Assembly (NCBI RefSeq): GCF_009796825.1 | Contig: NZ_CP047030.1 | Span: 1,401,501-1,465,500, forward strand | Direction of reading: 5' to 3' | Origin: Algibacter sp. L3A6 | GTDB lineage: Bacteria > Bacteroidota > Bacteroidia > Flavobacteriales > Flavobacteriaceae | Length of the DNA stretch: 64,000 bases | Shown here: positions 9,901 through 17,155 of the stretch, piece by piece | How the letters are laid out: every line of letters begins with the position of its first letter | How positions within the stretch are numbered: the stretch's first letter is position 1 | The notes under the pieces: model-generated | The model's database searches: none | What the model was told of the DNA's origin: nothing | The model's input: the letters and a program-made list of their open reading frames with translations, nothing else | Translations under genes and position numbers: made by a program

Positions 9901-10171
9901 AATATCCATAATTACGCTCGGTGTGGATAATGAAGAGGTTATAGAAAATAAAATTAACATTTACCCTAATCCTGTCAATAGCATTTTGAATATCGATTCG
10001 GGTATAACTGGTGATTATCAATTGTACGACATCAACGGTAGAAACGTTGGAAAAGGTAATCTTACGCTAGGTCATAATGAAATAAACATCTCTTTCCTAC
10101 AAAACGGATTGTACATTGTGTCTATTAGTAATAATGAAGGCAATTTGATCAAAAAAATAATAAAAAACTAA
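6932..10171 (+). CDS. Giant secreted LRR / Calx-beta / cadherin / cohesin-dockerin protein with T9SS sorting domain
   Basis: 1079 residues. A signal peptide (to about residue 21, ...SATLAQ) is followed by leucine-rich repeats (about 60-400) of the Bacteroidota type ending in a CIFVDDY cap. Then come a Calx-beta-like domain (437-545), a cadherin-like domain (546-648; IDENSIIGTEIG, DYETENSYSIRV), a cohesin-like domain (645-775), two dockerin-like calcium loops (780-838; GDANGDNKVN, DINSDDTIN), a second cohesin-like domain (859-995), and a type IX secretion C-terminal domain (1006-1079; INIYPNPVNS...). It should be exported through T9SS and bound at the cell surface, as an adhesin or scaffold. 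It lies inside the tRNA-Asn element, so it looks like cargo. Function in binding is inferred from the domains. Confidence 0.85.
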   Translation: MKKNYITLSLLFSFIFSATLAQTVSIPDPNFEQALIDLGIDSDGIINQSILHSDAQSVRSLDVSNKNISDLTGLGDFFNLTYLDCSNNSISNFPFTSLTQPDLRTLIIHSNLIESLTLHEYSKLNIIDVSQNPNLTYLNANSSNRPSSLNASYNPALKTIICNNSGLGDININGCFALEELNLASNHLTTIDLSNQTKLKTLNISDNKFESFETHNEQLNNINISGNPLKNLTLSNTNLSSLTFEVFLELTNLDINHNNNLTWIGISDNINLASLEISENSNLKTVNIVNAEKLSTIDLSSNVSLTNLYIFQTPITSIDVSNNLLLTLLECSECELTSLDLSKNINLKDIRLNQNNITNLNLTQNPNVELLDVRDNQLTSLDLRNGNNAIFTSFTALNNPLLNCIFVDDYTAANAGQTTYTNWNKDDIAKYRNQSCNFDIELSTNQTSLLENGEQAIITATLNEVNPNEDVIAHLTVSGSAAATNFTLSSNTIIIPSGQLTASTTLTANEDDMDSNKTVIIDVESVENADELTTQQLTFTINHINSSPTDISLSNPTIDENSIIGTEIGLFTTIDVDDEDLFTYTLVAGDGDHDNGSFTITDNQLLAGEVFDYETENSYSIRVQTDDGNGEVFSKSFIISINDLNFLKIKDSNASLRYKNDIILNLESTEIIKGFQFDVTFPNGFVFNPSDLTNSGLPENFQISSSNVGGNTYRVIAFSLSNETIAPGLTPIITLPTFINISTPPGEYSIPVFNVNMSDVNNQDIASLSPIDGVVTVYEYPRGDANGDNKVNVLDILDTIDYIFGNPPSIFNFELVDINSDDTINVLDVLGIQDIILNPIATTSDNAGKTTASKKTAAGENYLNITNDNFAPGANETIEINLINQDVVKGLEFDFVLPEGFTFNPADITGTSRLDGLIINAREISQNTYKILIFSFSSSTVAAGTEAILSLPVFIENNIKADIYPIELTSVIISDTNNTNISTQAPDTGKISIITLGVDNEEVIENKINIYPNPVNSILNIDSGITGDYQLYDINGRNVGKGNLTLGHNEINISFLQNGLYIVSISNNEGNLIKKIIKN

Positions 10172-10197
10172 TTTTTTATTCTAACACAAGCAAAGAA

Positions 10198-10271
10198 CTG
10201 CACTCTTATCAGTCTAAATAAATTAATATTCAAACCATTAATTTATCATAAGCAACCATATTAGAGTGCAG
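10198..10271. other. Nested inverted repeat downstream of the LRR gene
   Basis: Outer arms CTGCACTCT (10198-10206) and AGAGTGCAG (10263-10271) are perfectly complementary and enclose an inner perfect stem TAAATTAAT/ATTAATTTA. This gives a 74-base two-tier hairpin starting 26 bases after the stop codon. It could be a terminator, a structured RNA or a cruciform used for element replication; there is no U-tract after it. Confidence 0.55.
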
Positions 10272-10565
10272 GTCTTTACTAATTTCTAAAAATCCTTTTG
10301 AAGCTAAAAAGCATACTTAAAACCATTGATATTCTCTAGTTCAACATCCTCTCAAATAAATAATATTAACGCATTATAAAAAATTTACAAAAAAAACTTG
10401 GCAACTTGGCAAGTGTCATAACACCAACTTATCTTCAAAAATTTTTTTAATTTTTTTAATAAAAACATTTTTATAAACACATGTGATTGTTAATTAACCA
10501 ATACACCCCACCCCAAAATGGAGCTGGGAAGGTTCCCCGCCATTGTTTAATTAAACTTCATAATC
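10272..10565. other. Non-coding stretch between LRR gene and replication block
   Basis: No gene seen. It contains a tandem 8-bp repeat CTTGGCAA at 10397-10404 and 10405-10412, an A/T-rich tract, and GGGAA-GG-TTCCC dyad symmetry near 10530. Direct repeats next to an AT-rich tract beside replication genes are compatible with a replication origin, but this is not shown. Confidence 0.35.
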
Positions 10566-10910
10566 ATGGTAACAATTAAAGATTTTAAAAAACGAGAAAC
10601 CAAAACAGGTGAAGAGTTTTTTGTGCTAGTACTTCAAAGCGGCATTACACCTGTAAAAAGTAAAGAAACAGGTCGCATGTATTTCACTTCTAAAACCTGT
10701 ACAGTACCAAGCACTTTCGACGAAGAAACGTGCCAGCAAATAGTTGGACAGGAATTTCCTGGAGAAATTGTAAAGATTAAGGTTGAACCTTACGAATATG
10801 CACTTCCAGAAACAGGCGAAATCATTACTCTCGATACACGTTGGGAATACCAAGATACTACTTTAGAAACCGCTTCTTTAAATATAGTCGAGGAAGAGGA
10901 AGTAATGTAG
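10566..10910 (+). CDS. Small unknown protein at the head of the replication block (114 aa)
   Basis: I do not recognise the family. Residues 1-100 are strongly beta-rich (TIKDFKKRETKTGEEFFVLVL, IVKIKVEPYEYALP) with an acidic tail EEEEVM, the general look of a small OB-fold single-strand-binding or recombination-accessory protein; that is only an impression. It is followed by a clear terminator at 10935 and precedes the Sak4-like ATPase gene. Confidence 0.6.
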   Translation: MVTIKDFKKRETKTGEEFFVLVLQSGITPVKSKETGRMYFTSKTCTVPSTFDEETCQQIVGQEFPGEIVKIKVEPYEYALPETGEIITLDTRWEYQDTTLETASLNIVEEEEVM

Positions 10911-10934
10911 CTCTTGGTTACAAAATCTATAAAA

Positions 10935-10957
10935 GAGGCATTATTGCCTCTTTTTTT
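10935..10957 (+). terminator. Terminator after the 114-aa gene
   Basis: Stem GAGGCA/TGCCTC with a TTAT loop followed by a T run at 10951-10957. Confidence 0.75.
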
Positions 10958-10962
10958 ATATA

Positions 10963-10997
10963 GTTATATATATAACCAATATTTAGTATAACCAATA
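10963..10997 (+). promoter_or_regulatory. Palindrome and direct repeats before the ATPase gene
   Basis: A perfect 14-bp palindrome GTTATATATATAAC (10963-10976) overlaps two direct copies of TATAACCAATA at 10971-10981 and 10987-10997. This repeated site 13 bases before the ATG at 11010 looks like a regulator-binding region; the regulator is unknown. Confidence 0.45.
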
Positions 10998-11009
10998 ACT
11001 TAAATAATT

Positions 11010-11909
11010 ATGGAATTAAAACAAGCTCAACGTGAGCAAGTAAAGTTGCGCATAGGATTAAGTGGCGCATCTGGATTTGGTAAAACATTTTCAGCACTTT
11101 TATTAGCGTATGGTATTACTGGAGACTATTCCAGAATAGCTATTATAGACACGGAAAATCAATCAGCTAGTTTATACTCTCATTTAGGGGCTTACAACAC
11201 GCTAAGTATTGAAGCGCCTTATTCACCAGAAAAATATATTAAAGCCATTGAAGTGTGTGAAAAAGCACAAATGGAGGTTGTTATTATTGATTCAATAACT
11301 CACGAATGGTCAGGTGCAGGTGGTTGTTTGGATATTCAAGAGAAGTTAGGAGGTCGGTGGCAAGACTGGGCTTCTGTTACACCAAGACACCAAGCATTTG
11401 TTGATAAGATACTGCAAGCCAAATGCCATGTAATAACAACTACCAGAAGAAAAACAGATTACTCTATGGATAAGGATGGTAGCGGAAAAACTAAAGTTAT
11501 TAAGCATGGCACTAAAGAAATAACTAGAGACGGGTTTGAATATGAATTAACTGTAAATTTCGAGCTGATAAATGACCACCACCTAGTAAACGCATCAAAA
11601 GACAGAACAGGCTTATTTGTGAACAAACCAGAGTTTGTAATAAATGCATCTACAGGTAAAAAGCTAATGAATTGGTGCAACAATGGTAAAGATTTAGATC
11701 AGGCAAGAGCTGAAATTAGTAGCTGTGAAACTATTGAAGGGTTAAAGCATATTTACTCTAAATACCCAAACTATCAAAGTACAATTAAGGCAGATATCAT
11801 GAACAGAAAAGCGCTTATCGAATCAGCAGATTATAATATCGTACCTAATTCAGAAATTATTGAAGAACAAAAAACAATCGAAAATGGAACTACAGCAAGC
11901 ACAAAATAA
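11010..11909 (+). CDS. Sak4-like phage-type RecA-fold ATPase
   Basis: 299 residues. Walker A is GASGFGKT (residues 19-26), Walker B is VVIIDS (Asp94), and there is a motif ITTTRRKTDY further on. This arrangement is that of phage nucleotide-binding proteins (AAA_24, Sak4-type single-strand annealing/recombinase family) used in phage and satellite replication or recombination. The C-terminal 60 residues are a poorly conserved acidic/Lys region. The next gene starts inside its 3' end (26-base overlap from ATG 11884), so the two are translationally coupled. Confidence 0.8.
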   Translation: MELKQAQREQVKLRIGLSGASGFGKTFSALLLAYGITGDYSRIAIIDTENQSASLYSHLGAYNTLSIEAPYSPEKYIKAIEVCEKAQMEVVIIDSITHEWSGAGGCLDIQEKLGGRWQDWASVTPRHQAFVDKILQAKCHVITTTRRKTDYSMDKDGSGKTKVIKHGTKEITRDGFEYELTVNFELINDHHLVNASKDRTGLFVNKPEFVINASTGKKLMNWCNNGKDLDQARAEISSCETIEGLKHIYSKYPNYQSTIKADIMNRKALIESADYNIVPNSEIIEEQKTIENGTTASTK

Positions 11910-12855
11910 TCTGGTTATACCAGAAGAACAAATAATTACAAAATCATCTCCATTTATAGAGGCTAACACTAAAGAAGTTAGCCTTTTTCATTTGCAGAAT
12001 GATTGCACAATACCAGTGTTTTCAAAAGATAACGAATGCACTATAGCACATCACGAATTTATAGATACTGTTGATAATTGTGTTAAAACTGTATTCTCAG
12101 GACAGAACATTTTAAAGCCAGAATTAAGAATAAGTCATGTTATTAAAGGCAGAATACCAGAAGCTATTGGTAAACCCGTAAAAGAACTAACGGAGCGAGA
12201 CAAAACCATCTATTACGAAAGAATGATGTTTAAAATAGATGTACCAACTATTACAAAAACAATTAGCTCTAATAAATTAAGTTTAACCATTGGAGGTGTT
12301 AGAGCCTATAATCAAGAAAATCTATACAGCAAAAAGAACTACGAAAAATTTAAAGTGTTCGTAGGGTTTAAAAATTTGGTATGCACCAATTTATGCGTGT
12401 CGAGTGATGGTATTGTAACCGAATTAAGAGCGTCTAGTATTGAGGAATTAAAATCCAAAGTATTAGAATTACTAGGCACTTATGAAATGCAAAACCACTT
12501 AAACACATTAAAACAACTGCCAGAACAATACATAACAGAAAAGCAATTTGCTAAATTTTTAGGAAAGTGCCGAATGTATAATTATTTGCCTAAGCTAGAA
12601 AAAATTGAAAAACCAACATTACTACTAAATGATGGACAAATTAACGCAATTGTAAAAGGTTATTATGAAGATGAAAATTTCTCAAGGCAACAAGATGGCA
12701 CTATCACTCTATGGAACCTATTTAATCTACTAACAGGAGCTAATAAAAGCAGTTATATAGATACTTTTTTAGGTCGGAGCGTAAACTCTCATGAGCTTAT
12801 CCAAAAACTATCTTTTTCAATGCAAAATGATAAACCTATTTGGTATCTTAATTAA
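11884..12855 (+). CDS. DUF3871 family protein
   Basis: 323 residues from ATG 11884 (MELQQAQNNLVIPEEQ); a longer frame from TTG 11860 is possible but less likely. Features shared with DUF3871 are the LRISHVIKGRIPEAIGKPV segment, the GGVRAYNQENLYSKK segment, VCTNLCVSSDG with two cysteines, and a C-terminal SYIDTFLGRSVNSHELIQKL segment. The family is confined to Bacteroidota mobile elements and resembles DUF932-type phage proteins; its role is unknown, probably replication or regulation of copy number by context. Confidence 0.8.
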   Translation: MELQQAQNNLVIPEEQIITKSSPFIEANTKEVSLFHLQNDCTIPVFSKDNECTIAHHEFIDTVDNCVKTVFSGQNILKPELRISHVIKGRIPEAIGKPVKELTERDKTIYYERMMFKIDVPTITKTISSNKLSLTIGGVRAYNQENLYSKKNYEKFKVFVGFKNLVCTNLCVSSDGIVTELRASSIEELKSKVLELLGTYEMQNHLNTLKQLPEQYITEKQFAKFLGKCRMYNYLPKLEKIEKPTLLLNDGQINAIVKGYYEDENFSRQQDGTITLWNLFNLLTGANKSSYIDTFLGRSVNSHELIQKLSFSMQNDKPIWYLN

Positions 12856-12910
12856 TATTAATAGCTAAAATATGCTCAAGTAAAATTCTTAGGCATTTTA
12901 TTTAATCCAT

Positions 12911-13165
12911 ATGAATAATGAAGAACTCGCAGAACTGTTTAATTATTGCTCTCCAAAATCTATACTTGTAATTACGTGGTATGGAAAACTCAAAACCTTG
13001 TATTGCCCCATTAAAGTTAAGGTTATACAGGATATTGGAGAATTAATTAAAGGTAATTATGCTAAAGTAAATGAAGTTAAACTATCCAATTCTGGCAAAA
13101 CAGTTTTTATCATTAACAAAAAGGCTTACTATTATTACTACTTCGAAATTTTAACGCATTTGTGA
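12911..13165 (+). CDS. Unknown small protein (84 aa)
   Basis: I do not recognise it. 84 residues, mixed alpha/beta, with a tyrosine run YYYYYF near the end. It is in line with the replication block (55 bases after DUF3871) and probably co-transcribed. It could be a regulator of the element, but no helix-turn-helix is clear. Confidence 0.5.
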   Translation: MNNEELAELFNYCSPKSILVITWYGKLKTLYCPIKVKVIQDIGELIKGNYAKVNEVKLSNSGKTVFIINKKAYYYYYFEILTHL

Positions 13166-13311
13166 TAATACTATAGCTAAAATTAAAATCTATAGATTGG
13201 ACTTTACGCTGTATTTTGTTTGAAACTCAAATATTAAATATAAGGTTAGCATTCTTTTGAGATGGTTTAGTCCTTAAAGAAAACCCCTGAAAATGAATTG
13301 AAATAGTCAAT

Positions 13312-13345
13312 GTGAATGTGTATTTTTAATATATTACGCATTCAC
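13312..13345. promoter_or_regulatory. GTGAATG/CATTCAC inverted repeat before the 257-aa gene
   Basis: GTGAATGTGT at 13312-13321 and CATTCAC at 13339-13345 form an inverted repeat with a 20-base spacer. The 10-mer GTGAATGTGT recurs in reverse at 14229-14238 in front of the primase-helicase gene, suggesting one shared regulator for both genes. Confidence 0.45.
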
Positions 13346-13363
13346 AACTATTAATAAATTACA

Positions 13364-14137
13364 ATGCTAGACAACAAGAGCCCATTTTTTGATATTGATT
13401 TAGAAGACTTACTTGATTTTAAAAAAGTGAATGATTTCTACAATAATTTCATTAATTGCGATTGTCGTAACAGGAAAGAACTTGAATCCACTAAGGATGA
13501 GTTGTTTGACATTGAATATAAATATATCTATTTGGTGTCCATTCCAGAATCGGTAGAGGACGGTTTGGTAATTAATCAAGAACTTAAAGTTAAAACTAAA
13601 AAAATGAATTTTTTTGACGATTGCTTAATTCCTGCAATATTAAAGATAAAAGCCAAAGAAATAGGTAATATTGAAATTCGTAGAAAAGCAGAAAAGAAAT
13701 ATAGTAATGATGAAAAATTAGGTTTTTATAATGAAGTCGTAGATGAATATATTGAAAAAGCTAATAAAATTGAAAAAATTAACTATTCAAATGAAAGAAT
13801 AAATGATGTAATTTTAAACGATGTTATCTGGGAAATAAGAGATTATATTGCAGATAGAACTTTAGAATTAGAATCTTTTGAAAAAATCCCATTTGGGAAT
13901 ATGACAACAGAAAATTTAGCGTTTCTTTTTTCTCGATTGATAGAAAATAAATATATCAACTTAGCACCAGCAAACTTAGCAAAATTGATTTCAAATTATT
14001 TCTTAATAAAATCAAAACCAATTGATAAAAGCTTTAGAAACAAGTTGAATTATTATGCAAAAAAATCAAATTGGACTGATAAAAATATTGATAATTTAGA
14101 TTCGATACTAAATAAATTAAAAGCCATTAAAAAATAA
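13364..14137 (+). CDS. Unknown protein of the element (257 aa)
   Basis: Not recognised with confidence. It is highly charged and mostly helical. The segment NLAFLFSRLIENKYINLAPANLAKLISNYF followed by SFRNKLNYY is faintly like the C-terminal part of Bacteroidota RteC-type and element-regulator proteins, which suggests a regulatory role at most. It has its own upstream region with an inverted repeat shared with the next gene. Confidence 0.55.
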   Translation: MLDNKSPFFDIDLEDLLDFKKVNDFYNNFINCDCRNRKELESTKDELFDIEYKYIYLVSIPESVEDGLVINQELKVKTKKMNFFDDCLIPAILKIKAKEIGNIEIRRKAEKKYSNDEKLGFYNEVVDEYIEKANKIEKINYSNERINDVILNDVIWEIRDYIADRTLELESFEKIPFGNMTTENLAFLFSRLIENKYINLAPANLAKLISNYFLIKSKPIDKSFRNKLNYYAKKSNWTDKNIDNLDSILNKLKAIKK

Positions 14138-14228
14138 AAATATTTTAGGTGCAAATCTCTGCACCTTTTTTTTAATATATAAATTACATTAAATTTAAAT
14201 ATTTGCCATGTGTTTAAGTAGGTAGTAC

Positions 14229-14238
14229 ACACATTCAC
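14229..14238 (-). promoter_or_regulatory. Second copy of the GTGAATGTGT motif
   Basis: Reads GTGAATGTGT on the minus strand, 51 bases before ATG 14289. It matches 13312-13321 exactly, in opposite orientation. Confidence 0.4.
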
Positions 14239-14288
14239 TTTCACTATCTATTTAAGAAAGTATTTTTTAATTTAAAAAATATTTAAAA

Positions 14289-15695
14289 ATGATAAATAAA
14301 ACATTTTGGGATGTGGACAAAAAAGGAAGCGTTAAAATCATCCAAAGTAAATTAATAGAATTTATTTCCAATTCTGGTTTTGCTAAAGCTGAAACTTCTA
14401 ATACAACCTATGTATTAGTTAAAGAGTCGACTAATACAGTAAAGGAAGTTGCAGATCATGCTATAACAGATTATGTAAAAACCTATTTAAAAAAAAGAAA
14501 TGAACCTGATGTGTACGAAGCTTTCATAAAAGGGTCATCTGGCTATATATCTAAGCAAAAACTTCGATTTTTAAATTCTGTTCAGATATTAAACGATAGA
14601 GATAATAATAAAACTAGTTGGTTTCATTTTTCAAATTTAAGTTGGCAAGTCGACGAGAAATCATTTTCTAGTCGCTTAAGGGATGATATTGAAGGAAAAA
14701 TTTGGGAGTCAAAAATTATACCTCATGATTGCTTTTTAGCAACTAACGATGATGAAGGTCAATTTCACAAGTTTTGCTTCAACCTTTCTGGTCAAGATGA
14801 AAAACGGTTTTTATCCTTGAAAACGATAATAGGCTACTTATTGCACAGAAATCAAGATCCTGCTAATGCTAAAGCTATAATATTTGTAGATGAAAACATT
14901 TCTTTTGATGGCACTGCAAATGGAGGAACTGGCAAAAGTTTATTAGTAAGTGCAATTGGTAAATGTAGGGAGCTTGTTGTTATGGACGGTAAAAACATGA
15001 AGAACAAAAGTTGGTTTAAAAATCAACGAATTAATAGAACAAGTGATGTTGTATTTTACGATGATGTAGGTAACGACTTTTCGTTAGAAACACTTTATTC
15101 AATGATAACTACTGGAATACCCATAGAAAAAAAATATAAAGACGAAGAGTATATTAAACCCGAAAATGCTCCAAAAATATGTATTAGTAGTAATTATATT
15201 GTTAACGGTACAGGAGGCAGTACAGATATTAGAAGGCGATGCGAATTTGAAGTAGCAAATCATTATAATGAAAATTACACTCCTCAAGACGAGTTTGATT
15301 GTTATTTCTTTATTGATTGGGATATGTACGAATGGAACAGGTTTTTCCATTTTATGATGCATTGTGTTCAGATGTACCTAAACCATGGATTAATTCAAGC
15401 TAAACCTATAAATCTTAAAACGAATAAATTAATAAATGTAACATCGGAAGAATTTGTAGCCTTTATGGACTTAGGTTTAGTTGAATTTAATACCTGGATT
15501 AGCAAGAAAGATGTTTTAACACTTTTTACCAAAGAATATGTGCAGTATAATAATTTATCTTCACATCAAATGACTAAATGGATGAAGGAGTATGCTAAAC
15601 ATAGTGGATTGATATATGAAGACCGTAAATCGGGTGAAAAGTTTGATTTTTATTTAAAAAGTATAGGAAAGGAGGCTAAAGATGAAGAAGAATAA
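14289..15695 (+). CDS. Primase-helicase-like SF3 ATPase (replication protein of the element)
   Basis: 468 residues. The C-terminal ATPase has Walker A GGTGKS (residues 212-217), Walker B VVFYDDV (Asp258-Asp259), and a motif C ending PKICISSNYI, the order seen in superfamily 3 helicases fused to primase-type N-termini in phages, satellites and plasmids. The N-terminal 200 residues would be the primase or origin-binding part but lack motifs I can name. It is the best candidate for the element's replication initiator and is translationally coupled to the GIY-YIG gene (14-base overlap). Confidence 0.78.
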   Translation: MINKTFWDVDKKGSVKIIQSKLIEFISNSGFAKAETSNTTYVLVKESTNTVKEVADHAITDYVKTYLKKRNEPDVYEAFIKGSSGYISKQKLRFLNSVQILNDRDNNKTSWFHFSNLSWQVDEKSFSSRLRDDIEGKIWESKIIPHDCFLATNDDEGQFHKFCFNLSGQDEKRFLSLKTIIGYLLHRNQDPANAKAIIFVDENISFDGTANGGTGKSLLVSAIGKCRELVVMDGKNMKNKSWFKNQRINRTSDVVFYDDVGNDFSLETLYSMITTGIPIEKKYKDEEYIKPENAPKICISSNYIVNGTGGSTDIRRRCEFEVANHYNENYTPQDEFDCYFFIDWDMYEWNRFFHFMMHCVQMYLNHGLIQAKPINLKTNKLINVTSEEFVAFMDLGLVEFNTWISKKDVLTLFTKEYVQYNNLSSHQMTKWMKEYAKHSGLIYEDRKSGEKFDFYLKSIGKEAKDEEE

Positions 15696-16347
15696 AAAAC
15701 CAGCAGGCTTCATTTACACAGTTAAATGCGAAATCACAGGAGAATTCTATGTAGGCGCAACTACAGGTTCTATAGAACAACGTAAACTAGATCATCAAGA
15801 ACGAGCAAATAGAGGTGAAACACATCCTTTCGCAAAAGCTATAGCTACACATGGTTCAGATGCATTTACTTGGGAGCAGACAGATACTACTAATACTACA
15901 GATGAGTTAGCCAAAAAAGAAAAAGAATATATTGTAAAGTTAAATTCTAAAAATCAAGGCTATAACTCAGATGCAGGTGGAGGTATAAAAAAAACAGTTT
16001 ACCAATACAATATTAAAGATGGAAGCCTTGTAAATAGCTACGATTCTTTAGTAAGTGCATCTAGTGCAGTAAGTGCACGTAAAACATGTATTAGCAATGC
16101 CTGTCTAGGTCAAAACAAAACCTGCAAAGGTTACTATTGGAGTTATAATTTTAGTGTTCCCTTCAACCCAGAAAAAGATTTACGTAAAAAGAAAGTAATT
16201 CAATACTCCCTTTCTGGCAAACAGGTAGCAGTTTACGATTCAGTAGCTGAAGCTAGTAGAATATCAGGTATTTCTAAAACCTGTATTTCTAGAGTTTGCA
16301 GAAATGAACGAAAACAAAGTGGTGGTTTTATTTGGAAGTATAATTAA
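15682..16347 (+). CDS. GIY-YIG endonuclease with two NUMOD1 DNA-binding repeats
   Basis: 221 residues. The nuclease part has GFIYTVKC and EFYVGATTG (the GIY and YIG motifs, YIG as YVG), an HQERANRGETHPF segment, and KKEKEYIVKLN with the catalytic Glu. The C-terminal half contains two similar NUMOD1-type units: VYQYNIKDGSLVNSYDSL with KTCISNACL, and VIQYSLSGKQVAVYDSV with KTCISRVCR. Such proteins are free-standing homing endonucleases. No intron or intein is seen around it. Its start lies inside the end of the primase-helicase gene. Confidence 0.9.
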   Translation: MKKNKKPAGFIYTVKCEITGEFYVGATTGSIEQRKLDHQERANRGETHPFAKAIATHGSDAFTWEQTDTTNTTDELAKKEKEYIVKLNSKNQGYNSDAGGGIKKTVYQYNIKDGSLVNSYDSLVSASSAVSARKTCISNACLGQNKTCKGYYWSYNFSVPFNPEKDLRKKKVIQYSLSGKQVAVYDSVAEASRISGISKTCISRVCRNERKQSGGFIWKYN

Positions 16348-16353
16348 AAATAT

Positions 16354-16378
16354 AAGGATAGCAGAAATGTTATCTTTA
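16354..16378 (+). terminator. Terminator after the GIY-YIG gene
   Basis: AAGGATAGCA paired with TGTTATCTTT around a GAAA loop (one G-T and one mismatch-free run), similar in design to the tRNA-Asn terminator. It closes the gene block of the element. Confidence 0.55.
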
Positions 16379-16492
16379 TACATAAAAACTTAAAAAGATT
16401 TCTAATTTAAAACATACTACAATAAAAGGCATATAAAAAGGAAGTCCCAAAAAGCATTAAAATTTTAACCATTTAATAAACAACACATTACA

Positions 16493-16566
16493 GTCCTTGG
16501 TTCGAGCCCAAGAGAAGGAGCAAAATTAAGTCTAACAGAAATGTTAGACTTTTTTGTTTTTAATAG
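16493..16566 (+). repeat. attR-type direct repeat (right end of the element)
   Basis: 74 bases identical to 5860-5933: the partial tRNA-Asn 3' end without D arm or anticodon arm, plus the terminator. It is not a functional tRNA. Confidence 0.92.
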
Positions 16567-16940
16567 GTTTTGGTTTTTCTGAGATTTTAATATTTACTAA
16601 CGATATCACAACTCTACAAATAGAAAACACGAACCAACACCCCATACTTTTAAACGGAGCACGAATATAAATTCTTGACGTATAATTAGAATACATAGAG
16701 CGCTTTTAAGCCCATTTAAAAGAATACCGAAACTCATTCAGCAAACAAAGCAAATAAAACCAGAGAAAGCCTATAAAAACGCTTAGCTAAAACTATACTC
16801 TACTTCAAATCGAAACTGTTAATTCATTTTTTCAAAAAGAACAAATTAAGATCTTCCAAGAAAACCTCTTTTATTTCTAAAAAGTAATCAGAATAACAAC
16901 ACGCTTACTCTCTCAATAAAGCGTCAAAACATCTCTTTAT
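16567..16940. other. AT-rich spacer between two integrated elements
   Basis: 374 bases without a supported gene. It is probably the native spacer between the two convergent tRNA genes. Nothing further seen. Confidence 0.6.
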
Positions 16941-17011
16941 TTAACTTTAAAGCACAAAAAAAAGCCTCACATTACTGTGAAGCTTTACAATCTCTATGTG
17001 GTCCCACTTGG
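16941..17011 (-). repeat. Direct repeat of the CAT tRNA 3' end (distal copy)
   Basis: 71 bases matching 18409-18479 with one mismatch (ATTACTG against ATTGCTG). It includes the last 13 bases of the tRNA and its terminator hairpin. Confidence 0.9.
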
Positions 17012-17025
17012 CATGTGTGAGATTT

Positions 17026-17056
17026 AAATAAAGCGCTGATTATTAGCGCTTTATTT
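17026..17056. terminator. Strong bidirectional hairpin at the mini-element end
   Basis: Perfect 12-bp stem AAATAAAGCGCT/AGCGCTTTATTT with a 7-base loop and T-rich flank. It ends the minus-strand toxin transcript. Confidence 0.7.
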
Positions 17057-17072
17057 GTTTTAGCTGAAATTT

Positions 17073-17094
17073 GGTATCAAAATAGTATCAAAAA
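17073..17094 (+). repeat. GTATCAAAA direct repeats at the mini-element end
   Basis: GGTATCAAAA at 17073-17082 and AGTATCAAAA at 17084-17093, start to start 11 bases (one helical turn), next to the distal att copy. They may be arm-type recombinase sites. Confidence 0.45.
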
Positions 17095-17155
17095 CATGCT
17101 TAGGTAAGATTTTGTAATTTGTTTTACCTAAGCAAAAAATTAGGTTGTGATGACT

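Larger units (their letters stand above)
5860..16566 (+). mobile_element. Integrated genomic element at tRNA-Asn, about 10.6 kb, phage-satellite-like
   Basis: Defined by perfect 74-bp direct repeats that duplicate the tRNA-Asn 3' end. It begins with a tyrosine integrase gene directly beside attL, as usual for tRNA-integrated elements, and carries a large secreted LRR protein as cargo, then a replication-like block (OB-type small protein, Sak4-like ATPase, DUF3871, two unknowns, primase-helicase, GIY-YIG nuclease). No capsid, terminase, tail, relaxase or conjugation gene is present. The integrase has lost its middle, so the element is probably fixed or mobilised in trans. A phage satellite, a decayed prophage or an integrative mobilisable element are all possible. 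Confidence 0.88.

Noticed and set aside
15682..16347. GIY-YIG gene as part of a group I intron
   Set aside because: No split gene or intron core surrounds it.
5860..16566. Complete prophage
   Set aside because: No terminase, portal, capsid, tail or lysis gene is present.
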